Assembly (NCBI GenBank): GCA_009885445.1
Contig: VFKQ01000208.1
Span: 1-17,597 of the forward strand
Length of the DNA stretch: 17,597 bases
Direction of reading: 5' to 3'
DNA from: Anaerolineaceae bacterium
Lineage (GTDB): Bacteria; Chloroflexota; Anaerolineae; Anaerolineales; Villigracilaceae
Shown here piece after piece: positions 1 through 5,797 of the stretch. Position 1 is the first letter of the stretch. Each line of letters opens with the position of its first letter. The position numbers and the translations under genes were made by a program. Below the pieces are notes generated by a model that was not told the DNA's origin, ran no database searches, and saw only the letters and a list, made by a program, of their open reading frames with translations.

Positions 1-175
1 GATCCTTCGTCTTCAAACCATCCGGCAACAATTCACCCACTTGCGTGCGCGATTTCTCCAACGACTCTTCCTCGGTCCAATTGCCGTTCGCCACGTGCTC
101 CGCGGCATACTCGGGAATCAACCGCTCGATGTATGTTGCGTAATCTTTTTCGTCCATGGGGGTGAGTTTGACCAT
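1..175 (-). CDS. GNAT-family N-acetyltransferase, N-terminal part (cut by window edge)
   Basis: The first 58 codons are present; the rest lies beyond base 1. The reading begins MVKLTPMDEKDYATYIERL and continues with a YAAEHVANGNW segment and a SLEKSRTQVGELLPDGL segment. This opening resembles GNAT acetyltransferases in which an acidic helix and a W-containing turn precede the acetyl-CoA-binding core. The acetyl-CoA loop itself is off the window, so substrate and activity cannot be judged. The ATG at 175 is preceded by GGAGAAAG, a fair ribosome binding site; a second Met at residue 7 is a less likely start. It lies 48 bp downstream of hicA on the same strand and may be co-transcribed with it. 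The family call is from memory of similar N-termini. Confidence 0.7.
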   Translation of the reverse strand, partial: MVKLTPMDEKDYATYIERLIPEYAAEHVANGNWTEEESLEKSRTQVGELLPDGLKTKD

Positions 176-223
176 TTGACCCGCTTTCTCCGATCAGATA
201 ATTTTGCAGTAGAGAAGATAAAT

Positions 224-430
224 TTATAGATCGTCTTCGCTTAGACCGGCAACTTTCAACAAATGACGTAACAAGCCAACCTTAAGCGACTGGTTGCCAT
301 GAATGGGTACAGATATTCGTTCAATATATCCCTGCTTACCATAAATGTGATGGCTGCCTTTTACCCGCAATAACTTCCAGTCGTGTTTTTCAAGCAACTT
401 TGCAAAATGCGCCCCGCTGACAGTCTTCAT
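224..430 (-). CDS. hicA: HicA-family mRNA interferase toxin
   Basis: A 68-residue basic protein of the HicA (YcfA) family, the toxin of type II HicAB modules. Family members have a double-stranded-RNA-binding-like fold and cleave mRNA with a conserved histidine. The expected pattern is visible: a VSGAHFAKLLEKHDW start, then RVKGSHHIY (residues 23-31) with the GSHH motif carrying the presumed catalytic His, then an ISVPIHGNQSLKVGLLRHLLK segment typical of the C-terminal half. The length is normal and the frame intact, so the toxin is probably functional. Its ATG overlaps the TGA of hicB by 4 bp, so translation is probably coupled. Order is antitoxin first, the reverse of the common hicA-hicB order. 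Confidence 0.93.
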   Translation of the reverse strand: MKTVSGAHFAKLLEKHDWKLLRVKGSHHIYGKQGYIERISVPIHGNQSLKVGLLRHLLKVAGLSEDDL

Positions 431-630
431 AATGTGATTTCAAGTACGCGGCTATCTTGTGTTTCTTGAGCGGGTTGAATATCCACCGATAAACAGCCTT
501 CTATTGCTTCGTGAAGATTTTCAAAAAGTTCTTCAAGAGTTTCCCCTTGAGTCGCACAACCTGCAATAGCGGGAACTTCCGCCCAATAGCCGCCTTCTTC
601 GGCAGAGTGAACTACAACTTTAAGTTTCAT
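427..630 (-). CDS. hicB: HicB-family antitoxin (short form, no visible DNA-binding domain)
   Basis: A 67-residue protein with the partial RNase-H-like HicB fold (UPF0150 type). It begins MKLKVVVHSAEEGGYWAEVP and carries the GCATQGETLEELFENLHEAIEG core. It should bind and neutralise HicA. The start is placed at base 630 because AAGGAG sits 7 bp upstream; a Met eight codons earlier has no ribosome binding site. Longer HicB proteins carry a C-terminal helix-turn-helix or ribbon-helix-helix domain for autoregulation. None fits in this length, so regulation by DNA binding is not obvious here. The TGA overlaps the hicA ATG. Confidence 0.92.
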   Translation of the reverse strand: MKLKVVVHSAEEGGYWAEVPAIAGCATQGETLEELFENLHEAIEGCLSVDIQPAQETQDSRVLEITL

Positions 631-653
631 AAAATTTCTCCTTAATAAAAACA

Positions 654-691
654 ATTGTACTCCAAAAAACCCTCTGCGCTTCGATTACAAT
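654..691. promoter_or_regulatory. Divergent promoter region between hicB and alr with mirrored -10 boxes
   Basis: The 67-bp spacer holds ATTGTA at 654-659 and TACAAT at 686-691, an inverted pair. Read on the minus strand, the first is a -10 box that would start the hicB message just upstream of its ribosome binding site. Read on the plus strand, the second is a -10 box placing the alr start point at or next to the alr ATG (698). No good -35 element is seen at 16-18 bp from either box. The inverted pair could also bind a regulator. Confidence 0.5.
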
Positions 692-697
692 CTCCCC

Positions 698-1792
698 ATG
701 CGCCCGACATTTCTCGAAGTCAATCTCTCCCAACTGCGCCGCAACCTCGACGCCATCCGTGCCCGCGTCGGCCCCGCGCTGGTCATGCCGATGCTCAAGG
801 CAAACGCCTACGGTCACGGCCTCGACGGCGTCGCGCCCTTCATCGCTCCCTTCGTCGACTACATCGGCGTCGCGACCGTCGAAGAAGGAATCTATTTGCG
901 CGGACTTGGAATCGACAAATCGATTCTCGTCGCCGGCGGGATTTTACCCGAGCAGATTCCTCTCTTCGTCGAGCATGACTTAACCCTCAGCGCCTCGTCC
1001 ACGCCCTTGTTGCGGGTCGCTGACCAACTGGCCGATAAAATATCCAAGCGAATCCGCGCCCACCTGAAAATTGACACCGGCATGGAGCGCGTCGGCGTGC
1101 GCGACACTGAAGCAGAATCGTTTCTCGAATTCTCGCTGACCTGCAAACACCTCGACATCGAAGGAATTTATTCACACTTCGCCAACTCCGATGCCAAAGA
1201 TTTGACTCACGCAAAATTACAAGTGGAGCGCTTCAACGAAGTTTTACGCTTCTACGAAAAACGGAGCCTGCCCGCGCCGCGCCTGCGTCACATGGCCAAC
1301 TCGGGCGGAATTTTACAAGTCCCCGATTCTTATTTCGACATGGTTCGTCCGGGCATCATGTTTTACGGAGTCTATCCCGCGCCCGAAACCGCGCGCACGA
1401 TTGAAGTGAACCCCGCGCTGACGTGGCGCTCGCGCGTCGCGTACTCCAAGATTGTCCCGCCCGGGCGTCCGATCAGCTATGGGTCGCTGTGGCAACCTGA
1501 GGCGCGGACTCGAATCGTCACCGTCCCGTGCGGATACGGCGACGGGTATTTTCGGCGCATGACGAATCAGGCGCGAGTCATCGTCAACGGAAAATCATAT
1601 CCGCAAGTGGGGCGCATTTGCATGGATCAGTTTATGGTGGACGTGGGCGATGACCTCGCAGAGGTGGGGGACGAGGTGATTCTGCTCGGCGAGGGAATCA
1701 GCGCCGACGATCTTGCCGAGTGGGCGGGTACGAATGCTTATGAAGTACTGACGAACATCGGTGCGCGGGTACCGAGGGTCTATATTACCTAA
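698..1792 (+). CDS. alr: Alanine racemase
   Basis: A 364-residue PLP enzyme interconverting L- and D-alanine in the cytoplasm; D-alanine is used in peptidoglycan. The PLP lysine is K34 in the signature MLKANAYGHG. The second catalytic base is the Tyr of SYGSLW, Y261. The C-terminal beta domain contains VPCGYGDGYFRRM and VGRICMDQFMVDVGD, both standard for the family. Length is normal and no residue is missing. No Shine-Dalgarno sequence precedes the ATG, and a TACAAT box lies just 6 bp upstream, so the message may be leaderless. It ends 31 bp before the convergent aconitase X small-subunit gene. Confidence 0.96.
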   Translation: MRPTFLEVNLSQLRRNLDAIRARVGPALVMPMLKANAYGHGLDGVAPFIAPFVDYIGVATVEEGIYLRGLGIDKSILVAGGILPEQIPLFVEHDLTLSASSTPLLRVADQLADKISKRIRAHLKIDTGMERVGVRDTEAESFLEFSLTCKHLDIEGIYSHFANSDAKDLTHAKLQVERFNEVLRFYEKRSLPAPRLRHMANSGGILQVPDSYFDMVRPGIMFYGVYPAPETARTIEVNPALTWRSRVAYSKIVPPGRPISYGSLWQPEARTRIVTVPCGYGDGYFRRMTNQARVIVNGKSYPQVGRICMDQFMVDVGDDLAEVGDEVILLGEGISADDLAEWAGTNAYEVLTNIGARVPRVYIT

Positions 1793-1810
1793 AAAATAAA
1801 ACGGAACGTG

Positions 1811-1838
1811 CGCATTTTACGTTTTACGCATTACGCTT
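1811..1838. repeat. Short dispersed repeat of TTTTACG/CATTACG units
   Basis: The stretch reads as near-tandem copies of a 7-9 bp unit (CATTTTACG, TTTTACG, CATTACG). It looks like an intergenic repeat common in Chloroflexota-like genomes, which is my recollection. It lies at the junction of two convergent genes and runs into the end of the aconitase X small-subunit gene, supplying its last codons (KRNA and stop). Confidence 0.55.
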
Positions 1839-2252
1839 TAAGTAAACTTCCCCACTCTCCGCAATTTCCACATCATCCCCCGATCTCAACAATCCAAAAT
1901 CTGATTCGCTTAACGCCACCAATGGCAGTGGTGTTGAATACAACTCGTCGGCTACTACCGATGCGAGCGCGAAGAAAAAATCTGTTTCAGTGGTGATGAT
2001 CGCCGCGGGCGCGGTCTTCGCGCGGATTGCTTCGAGTAGCACCGCCGTCGTCGTGGACGAGCCGCGCGTGAAGGGCAGGGCCAGAATTTTCCCGCGCGCA
2101 ATCTGTCCCGAGAGTTCGTGGCGACGGTCGGTGATTTCGCCCGTCTTCCAATCGTAGCCGCCCCAAAACGAAAGCGGCTCGTGGCTGACGAGCGCGAGTC
2201 CGCGTGCTGTGCCGGGGATGACGGTTTTTCCATTCAGGGTTATTGATTTCAT
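1824..2252 (-). CDS. Aconitase X (AcnX) small subunit, swivel domain (DUF126)
   Basis: A 142-residue protein matching the swivel domain of the aconitase X family, which works with a separate large catalytic subunit. Visible family features are PLSFWGGYDWKTGEITDR (residues 26-43), a GKILALP strand, and the loop RGSSTTTAVLLE (63-74). The loop serine (S65 or S66) corresponds to the catalytic serine of aconitase-type enzymes. Characterised AcnX members dehydrate cis-3-hydroxy-L-proline (bacteria) or mevalonate 5-phosphate (archaea); which applies here is unknown. The start has AGAGGAG 12 bp upstream. The C-terminal KRNA tail is encoded within a dispersed repeat and is probably not ancestral. A 67-nt hairpin repeat separates it from the large-subunit gene. 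Confidence 0.88.
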   Translation of the reverse strand: MKSITLNGKTVIPGTARGLALVSHEPLSFWGGYDWKTGEITDRRHELSGQIARGKILALPFTRGSSTTTAVLLEAIRAKTAPAAIITTETDFFFALASVVADELYSTPLPLVALSESDFGLLRSGDDVEIAESGEVYLKRNA

Positions 2253-2272
2253 CGGATTGAAAACTCCTCTTG

Positions 2273-2339
2273 GCCACGGATTTCACGGATTCGCACGGAT
2301 TTTAAAAACAAATCAGTGAAAATCCGTGAAATCCGTGGC
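2273..2339. repeat. 67-nt palindromic intergenic repeat (CACGGATT family)
   Basis: The arms 2273-2291 and 2321-2339 are perfect 19-bp inverted repeats. The pairing continues inward with three mismatches to about 29 bp, leaving a loop of about 7 nt. Each arm is built from repeated CACGGATT units spaced about 9-10 bp. Its translation gives the RISRIFTDLF/SVRIREIRG type of spurious peptide often seen in databases, which marks it as a widely dispersed repeat. It sits between the two aconitase X subunit genes and would form a strong hairpin in their mRNA. Confidence 0.88.
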
Positions 2340-2351
2340 AGAAATATTTTT

Positions 2352-3617
2352 CTATTCATTCCACGCCGACTCATCTCGAATAATTTTTCCGGCCACCGCC
2401 GAGTCAACACAATCTTGCAAACTGCCGAAGCCGATTTTTTTGTTGAGCAGGCCGGGCGCATAATAAGCGAACTTGGCCGAGTTGGTCATCAAGTTTTGAA
2501 TTTCTTTAGGCAACATGGGGGAAGTGAGAATGCATGTATCCACTGTGATTTGTGCGCCGAAATCTTTTAGCGCTTGCACATAACCTGCGCGTTCGGCAAA
2601 TTGAGTCATCGCGCGGCTGGAGGTGACCAGGAACTTCACGTCGGGATGTTTTTTCTTGCCCGCAATCATCGGCGCGAGACGCGCATATTCGGCCAGTGAA
2701 AAATGTGGACTGCCCAGCACGACCAGATGAAGCGAGTCGTCGTCGGTGTGTGTGAGTGCGCGACGTGACTCGCGCAACGTGTCCATGTTGATTTCAATCG
2801 TCTGCTGTGGCGCGTGACCTTGAAAGGCCGCTTCGAGAGTCTCTGCTTCGGGCGTGACGCCGACGATGTGGAACATGGCCACGCCGCCCGAGGAGGCCGT
2901 CGCCGCGCCGAAGGCTTTTAGTTGATCGTCGTCAGGTTTGAAGGTCATGCCATCAATGACTGGAATTTTTCCCAACGCAACCTTGCCCACGAAGTTTCCG
3001 AGCACGGGATAAAAGTCGTCGCGGCGTTGCAGTTCGGTGGGGATGTCAATCAGCTTTAAAAGTAATTGTCCCGCGCGATTCTCTGTGAGATGCAAACCGA
3101 TCGCGGGAGCGCGGCCAGTGATGGCACAACAAACGTCGAAGAGGTCGGGGTAGCGGTCTGTGCGCGCGCCCAAAACAGAATTTGCAAAAACAATCGCATT
3201 CGACTCACCCCAGGCGATTTGCTGACCGAACGACGGCTTCGTCTCTGCCTGATACGGTGCGCACGTCCAGGTTGGAATCGTGCCCATGCTTTGATACGCG
3301 ACCATCTGACGATGCGCCTGCCGTGCCCAATCGTTTGTCACCGACCATTCCTGCCAGTGATGTTCGTCGAGTCCGCTGACGTTGAGTGTTGTCGGCACAG
3401 AAACTTTTGCGCCGAGGCCCGCCAGCTTTTCGGCAAATTCGAGTCCGGCGTCGCCGATGTAAACGGTGCTGTCTATGTGCGCGCCAACGATGCTCAGCAA
3501 TTCATTTGCGCCGGCCACCGTGGCCATGCGCACGACGATGGTCATTGCCATTTTTGTGGCGGGACCAAAGTCGCCGCGCAACATGGCTTGGTCGTGCGTT
3601 GATAATGAAAGAGTCAT
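2352..3617 (-). CDS. Aconitase X (AcnX) large catalytic subunit
   Basis: A 421-residue protein of the AcnX family, an iron-sulfur dehydratase lineage related to aconitase. The N-terminus (LSTHDQAMLRGDFGPATKMA) and the segments AHIDSTVYIGDAGLEF, VPTTLNVSGLD and CAPYQAETKPSFGQQIAWGESNA are characteristic. Candidate cluster ligands are C119 (TCAPYQ), C362 (VDTCIL) and C403 (LQDCV). Length fits a stand-alone large subunit, with the swivel domain encoded downstream. Bacterial relatives act on cis-3-hydroxy-L-proline and archaeal ones on mevalonate 5-phosphate; the substrate here cannot be read from sequence. The ATG overlaps the TGA of the EamA permease gene by 4 bp, so the two are translationally coupled. 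Confidence 0.9.
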   Translation of the reverse strand: MTLSLSTHDQAMLRGDFGPATKMAMTIVVRMATVAGANELLSIVGAHIDSTVYIGDAGLEFAEKLAGLGAKVSVPTTLNVSGLDEHHWQEWSVTNDWARQAHRQMVAYQSMGTIPTWTCAPYQAETKPSFGQQIAWGESNAIVFANSVLGARTDRYPDLFDVCCAITGRAPAIGLHLTENRAGQLLLKLIDIPTELQRRDDFYPVLGNFVGKVALGKIPVIDGMTFKPDDDQLKAFGAATASSGGVAMFHIVGVTPEAETLEAAFQGHAPQQTIEINMDTLRESRRALTHTDDDSLHLVVLGSPHFSLAEYARLAPMIAGKKKHPDVKFLVTSSRAMTQFAERAGYVQALKDFGAQITVDTCILTSPMLPKEIQNLMTNSAKFAYYAPGLLNKKIGFGSLQDCVDSAVAGKIIRDESAWNE

Positions 3618-4537
3618 GCGTTCTCCGTTTGCGGGCGTGCCGCAAAATAAATTCCGATCAAAATTAAAACGCCGCCGATGATTACGCTCGCGCTGGGCCT
3701 CTCACCCAAAATGATTAGCGCCAGAATCGCCGCGCCGATAGGTTCGATTAAAGTTGTTACCGCCACGAGCGATGCAGAAATATATTTTAGTGCCCAATTA
3801 TATGTAGAGTGTCCGATGAGTTGCGGGAAGAGCGCCAGTAGAAAAATCCATGCGTAGGTTTGTGGCGTCAGCCCGAAAGGCGATTCGCCCGCTGTAAACA
3901 TAATTGCGATTAGCACCAGCGCAGACATACTATACACAACAAAAATATATGGGATTAACGACATGCCGACTCTGAGTTTGCGCCCGATGATTAAATAGCC
4001 CGAGACCGTTACCGCGCCGACGAGGGCCAGCCCGTTCCCGAGCATGGCGCGTCCGCCCGTCAGCGTGGACAGAGTCGCACAGCGCAAGCCGCCCTCCGTG
4101 AGTCCGCACGAGTCTGAGAGGGCAATCAAGGTCCCGCCGAGGAGAGCGAACGTTAACCCGAGCAAGGCCCGGGCGCCGAGTCGTTCATCCAAAAAAAGCG
4201 GAGAGAGAATCGCCACCCACAGCGGGCCGGTGGAGACGAAGACGACGGAGCTGGCCACGGAGGTGAATTCGAGCGAGGCCGTCCACGTGGCGAAATGGAT
4301 GGCGAGAAAAAAACCTGATGCCAGCGCGAGAAAAATTTCGCGGCGCGTGAGAATTTTTAATTCGGCGCGATGTTTGTTTAGCGCAAGTGGAGCGAGTAAT
4401 AGCGCGGCGAAAGTTAAGCGCAAGGCGGCGATGACGATGGAGGCTGTGTTTTCTTGCGCAAAGCGAATGAAGATGCTGGACGAGGAAATGGTCAGCACTG
4501 CGAAGAGGATGGCGAGGCCGACGCGCGTGTTGGACAT
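3614..4537 (-). CDS. EamA/DMT-superfamily permease
   Basis: A protein of about 307 residues with ten hydrophobic segments in two homologous EamA halves: the first opens at SNTRVGLAILFAVLTISSSS, the second follows the TGGRAMLGNGLALVGAV segment. Such proteins move metabolites or amino acids across the inner membrane, often outward. I place the start at the ATG at 4537, four bases after the upstream gene's stop; a GTG at 4576 in the same frame would overlap the upstream gene and has no better ribosome binding site. The 4-bp overlap with the aconitase X gene suggests that it carries that pathway's substrate or product. The extramembrane insert before the second half has two Cys. Substrate unknown. 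Confidence 0.85.
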   Translation of the reverse strand: MSNTRVGLAILFAVLTISSSSIFIRFAQENTASIVIAALRLTFAALLLAPLALNKHRAELKILTRREIFLALASGFFLAIHFATWTASLEFTSVASSVVFVSTGPLWVAILSPLFLDERLGARALLGLTFALLGGTLIALSDSCGLTEGGLRCATLSTLTGGRAMLGNGLALVGAVTVSGYLIIGRKLRVGMSLIPYIFVVYSMSALVLIAIMFTAGESPFGLTPQTYAWIFLLALFPQLIGHSTYNWALKYISASLVAVTTLIEPIGAAILALIILGERPSASVIIGGVLILIGIYFAARPQTENA

Positions 4538-4541
4538 TGCG

Positions 4542-5267
4542 TTATTTTGCAGGCTTGCGTTTTTTATTGCCGTCACGTTTATCTACCCAGCGCCAAAAGG
4601 CGGGGACGAGGATGGAGGTGAAGATGAGGCCGCCCAGCCATTTCCAGTCGAAGGCCGCGATTTGCTGGCCGACGCTGGCTTGCACGGTGACGTCGCTGTT
4701 GTAGGTTTTTACTTCGCGCCAATAGTGTACCCCGTCGAAGTTGACCAGGCGATAGACGACGAGAATCAGGCCCTGCGTTCCGCTTTGATTGGCGGTGACT
4801 TTCCATTGCCAGTGTGTGGTTTCGGAGGGGTCAATAGGTTGCTCGTCGCTGGCGTGCAGTGACTCAATGGTGAAGGCCGCGTTGTTGCGACTGACCAGCA
4901 CGGCTTTTGTCAGCGGCGAGATTTGCACGCTGGCGGTCTCGATGATGTTGCCGAGGTGAATGATGTCGTTGAGTTCTGCTTCGCTCAGCGAGGGATTGAT
5001 GGAGAGTTCGACGATGGTCGCTTCGTTCAATTGCATTTGCGCTGGTGACTGGTAAGCCAGCGAAGCGGAGATGGACTCGCTCAGCGCCTCGTCCACGCTT
5101 GCCAGTGAATCGGGCGCGATGACTGTGTTACTTGGAACATGCGGCGTGGCAGGAACGGCGGACGTTGGCTGAGCGAGTAGACCCGAGGAGCCGAGGAGAA
5201 TCAGTCCGCTGAAAAAGATGGCCAGGCCGAGAAGAATGTATTTGCGCGAGTTGGTTGCGGAATCCAT
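4542..5267 (-). CDS. Uncharacterised two-TM membrane protein with extracytoplasmic domain
   Basis: A 241-residue protein. A hydrophobic segment at about 9-31 acts as signal anchor, followed by a Ser/Pro/Thr-rich linker (32-50). A soluble region of about 150 residues follows, then a second membrane segment near 207-226 and a basic tail (DKRDGNKKRKPAK). The soluble part contains ISPLTKAVLVSRNNAAFTIE, then HWQWKVTANQSGTQGLILVV. This W-x-W-x-V ... SGTQ-L pattern looks like a beta-sandwich domain I have seen next to the C-terminal membrane anchor of other Chloroflexota-like proteins; I cannot name it. It is first in the operon, behind a good promoter with AAGGTG upstream, and ends four bases before the permease start. 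Function unknown. Confidence 0.75.
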   Translation of the reverse strand: MDSATNSRKYILLGLAIFFSGLILLGSSGLLAQPTSAVPATPHVPSNTVIAPDSLASVDEALSESISASLAYQSPAQMQLNEATIVELSINPSLSEAELNDIIHLGNIIETASVQISPLTKAVLVSRNNAAFTIESLHASDEQPIDPSETTHWQWKVTANQSGTQGLILVVYRLVNFDGVHYWREVKTYNSDVTVQASVGQQIAAFDWKWLGGLIFTSILVPAFWRWVDKRDGNKKRKPAK

Positions 5268-5301
5268 GTGTCACCTTTTTTGAAAAAAAATTGATGCGGT
5301 G

Positions 5302-5330
5302 ATTGTAGGAGCAAATGCGCCAATCGGCAA
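5302..5330 (-). promoter_or_regulatory. Sigma-70-like promoter of the aconitase X operon
   Basis: On the minus strand TTGCCG (5325-5330) and TACAAT (5302-5307) are separated by exactly 17 bp. The start point would fall near 5295, giving a leader of about 28 nt with AAGGTG before the ATG at 5267. The promoter lies directly downstream of a hairpin repeat that would end incoming transcription. Confidence 0.65.
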
Positions 5331-5336
5331 GCGGTT

Positions 5337-5376
5337 AAATATAGTCGGGGCGGCAGTTGCCGCCTCGACTATATTT
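5337..5376. repeat. 40-nt hairpin repeat (TATAGTCG...CGACTATA), possible terminator
   Basis: The arms 5337-5355 and 5358-5376 pair over 19 bp with a single G-T mismatch that becomes a wobble pair in RNA. The inner part is GC-rich (GGCGGCA/TGCCGCC) and the outer part AT-rich. It lies between the stop of the PspC gene and the promoter of the next minus-strand gene, so it may terminate PspC transcription, although no long T-run follows. Its form is that of a dispersed palindromic element. Confidence 0.7.
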
Positions 5377-5390
5377 GCGCGAGGAATTTT

Positions 5391-5585
5391 TTATTCGTTG
5401 GGGACGATGATCCAGATTAACAAGTAGGCCAGTATGCCCGGCACGCCGCCCGGGATGAGCGCGAGCAGAAAGGCGAGGCGGAACCAGAACGAGCTGATGC
5501 CGAAGAATTCGGCCAGTCCGCCGCAGACGCCGGCCAGCATGCGGTTGCTCCGTGAACGGCGCATTTTCTTTGTTTGTGTTGTCAT
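5391..5585 (-). CDS. Small PspC-domain membrane protein
   Basis: A 64-residue protein consisting almost only of a PspC domain: a basic start, the core NRMLAGVCGGLAEFFGI (residues 14-30), and a hydrophobic hairpin ending LLIWIIVPNE. PspC proteins sit in the inner membrane and are tied to envelope stress in enterobacteria; stand-alone short forms are common elsewhere with unknown roles. The same frame is open up to 5783, but GGAGGT before the ATG at 5585 fixes the start, and the upstream part crosses a hairpin repeat and the sodA promoter region. A TAAAAT box about 35 bp upstream may be its -10. Confidence 0.9.
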   Translation of the reverse strand: MTTQTKKMRRSRSNRMLAGVCGGLAEFFGISSFWFRLAFLLALIPGGVPGILAYLLIWIIVPNE

Positions 5586-5677
5586 TGAAGACCTCCAGGG
5601 TTGAGTAGTGAATTTGATTTTACATGGGTATGTACGCAGGAGATGAGAAAAAGATGCGGGAACGGATGTCGATGGCA

Positions 5678-5710
5678 GTGTAGGGGCACGGCGGCGCCGT
5701 GCCCCTACAC
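5678..5710. repeat. 33-nt perfect palindromic repeat (GTAGGGGCAC/GTGCCCCTAC)
   Basis: Arms 5678-5692 and 5696-5710 are perfect 15-bp inverted repeats around a 3-nt centre. The GTAGGGGC...GCCCCTAC form is a type of dispersed palindrome I know from Chloroflexota and cyanobacterial intergenic DNA. It lies in the divergent spacer between the PspC gene and sodA, 17 bp upstream of the sodA -35 box. Confidence 0.85.
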
Positions 5711-5727
5711 GTTGCGCGATATGTTTC

Positions 5728-5756
5728 TTGACACGCCCTCTCAACACGGCTAAAAT
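5728..5756 (+). promoter_or_regulatory. Strong sigma-70-like promoter of sodA
   Basis: TTGACA (5728-5733) is a perfect -35 box. It is followed after 17 bp by TAAAAT (5751-5756). The start point near 5763 leaves a leader of about 35 nt. AAGGAG at 5784-5789 precedes the ATG at 5798. This is the closest match to consensus in the window. Confidence 0.8.
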
Positions 5757-5797
5757 CTTTGTAAATATTTTTCTTTCATTCACAAGGAGTGTGTAAA

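Noticed and set aside
224..630. Phage-defence island around hicBA
   Set aside because: Only the two-gene toxin-antitoxin module is present; neighbours are a GNAT protein and housekeeping alr, with no integrase or other defence gene.
2249..2461. 70-residue minus-strand reading across the gap before the AcnX small subunit
   Set aside because: It is a frame through the end of the large subunit gene and the palindromic repeat; its RISRIFTDLF-type peptide is the spurious translation of that repeat.
3066..3602. 178-residue plus-strand reading opposite the AcnX large subunit
   Set aside because: It is antisense to a well-supported gene, has no ribosome binding site or family features, and has a composition typical of shadow frames.
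4044..4862. 272-residue plus-strand reading opposite the permease and membrane protein
   Set aside because: Long only because the GC-rich opposite strand lacks stops; it crosses two genes and shows no motif.
5586..5783. N-terminal 66-residue extension of the PspC protein
   Set aside because: It would run through the 33-nt palindrome and the sodA promoter region; GGAGGT before the ATG at 5585 marks the true start.
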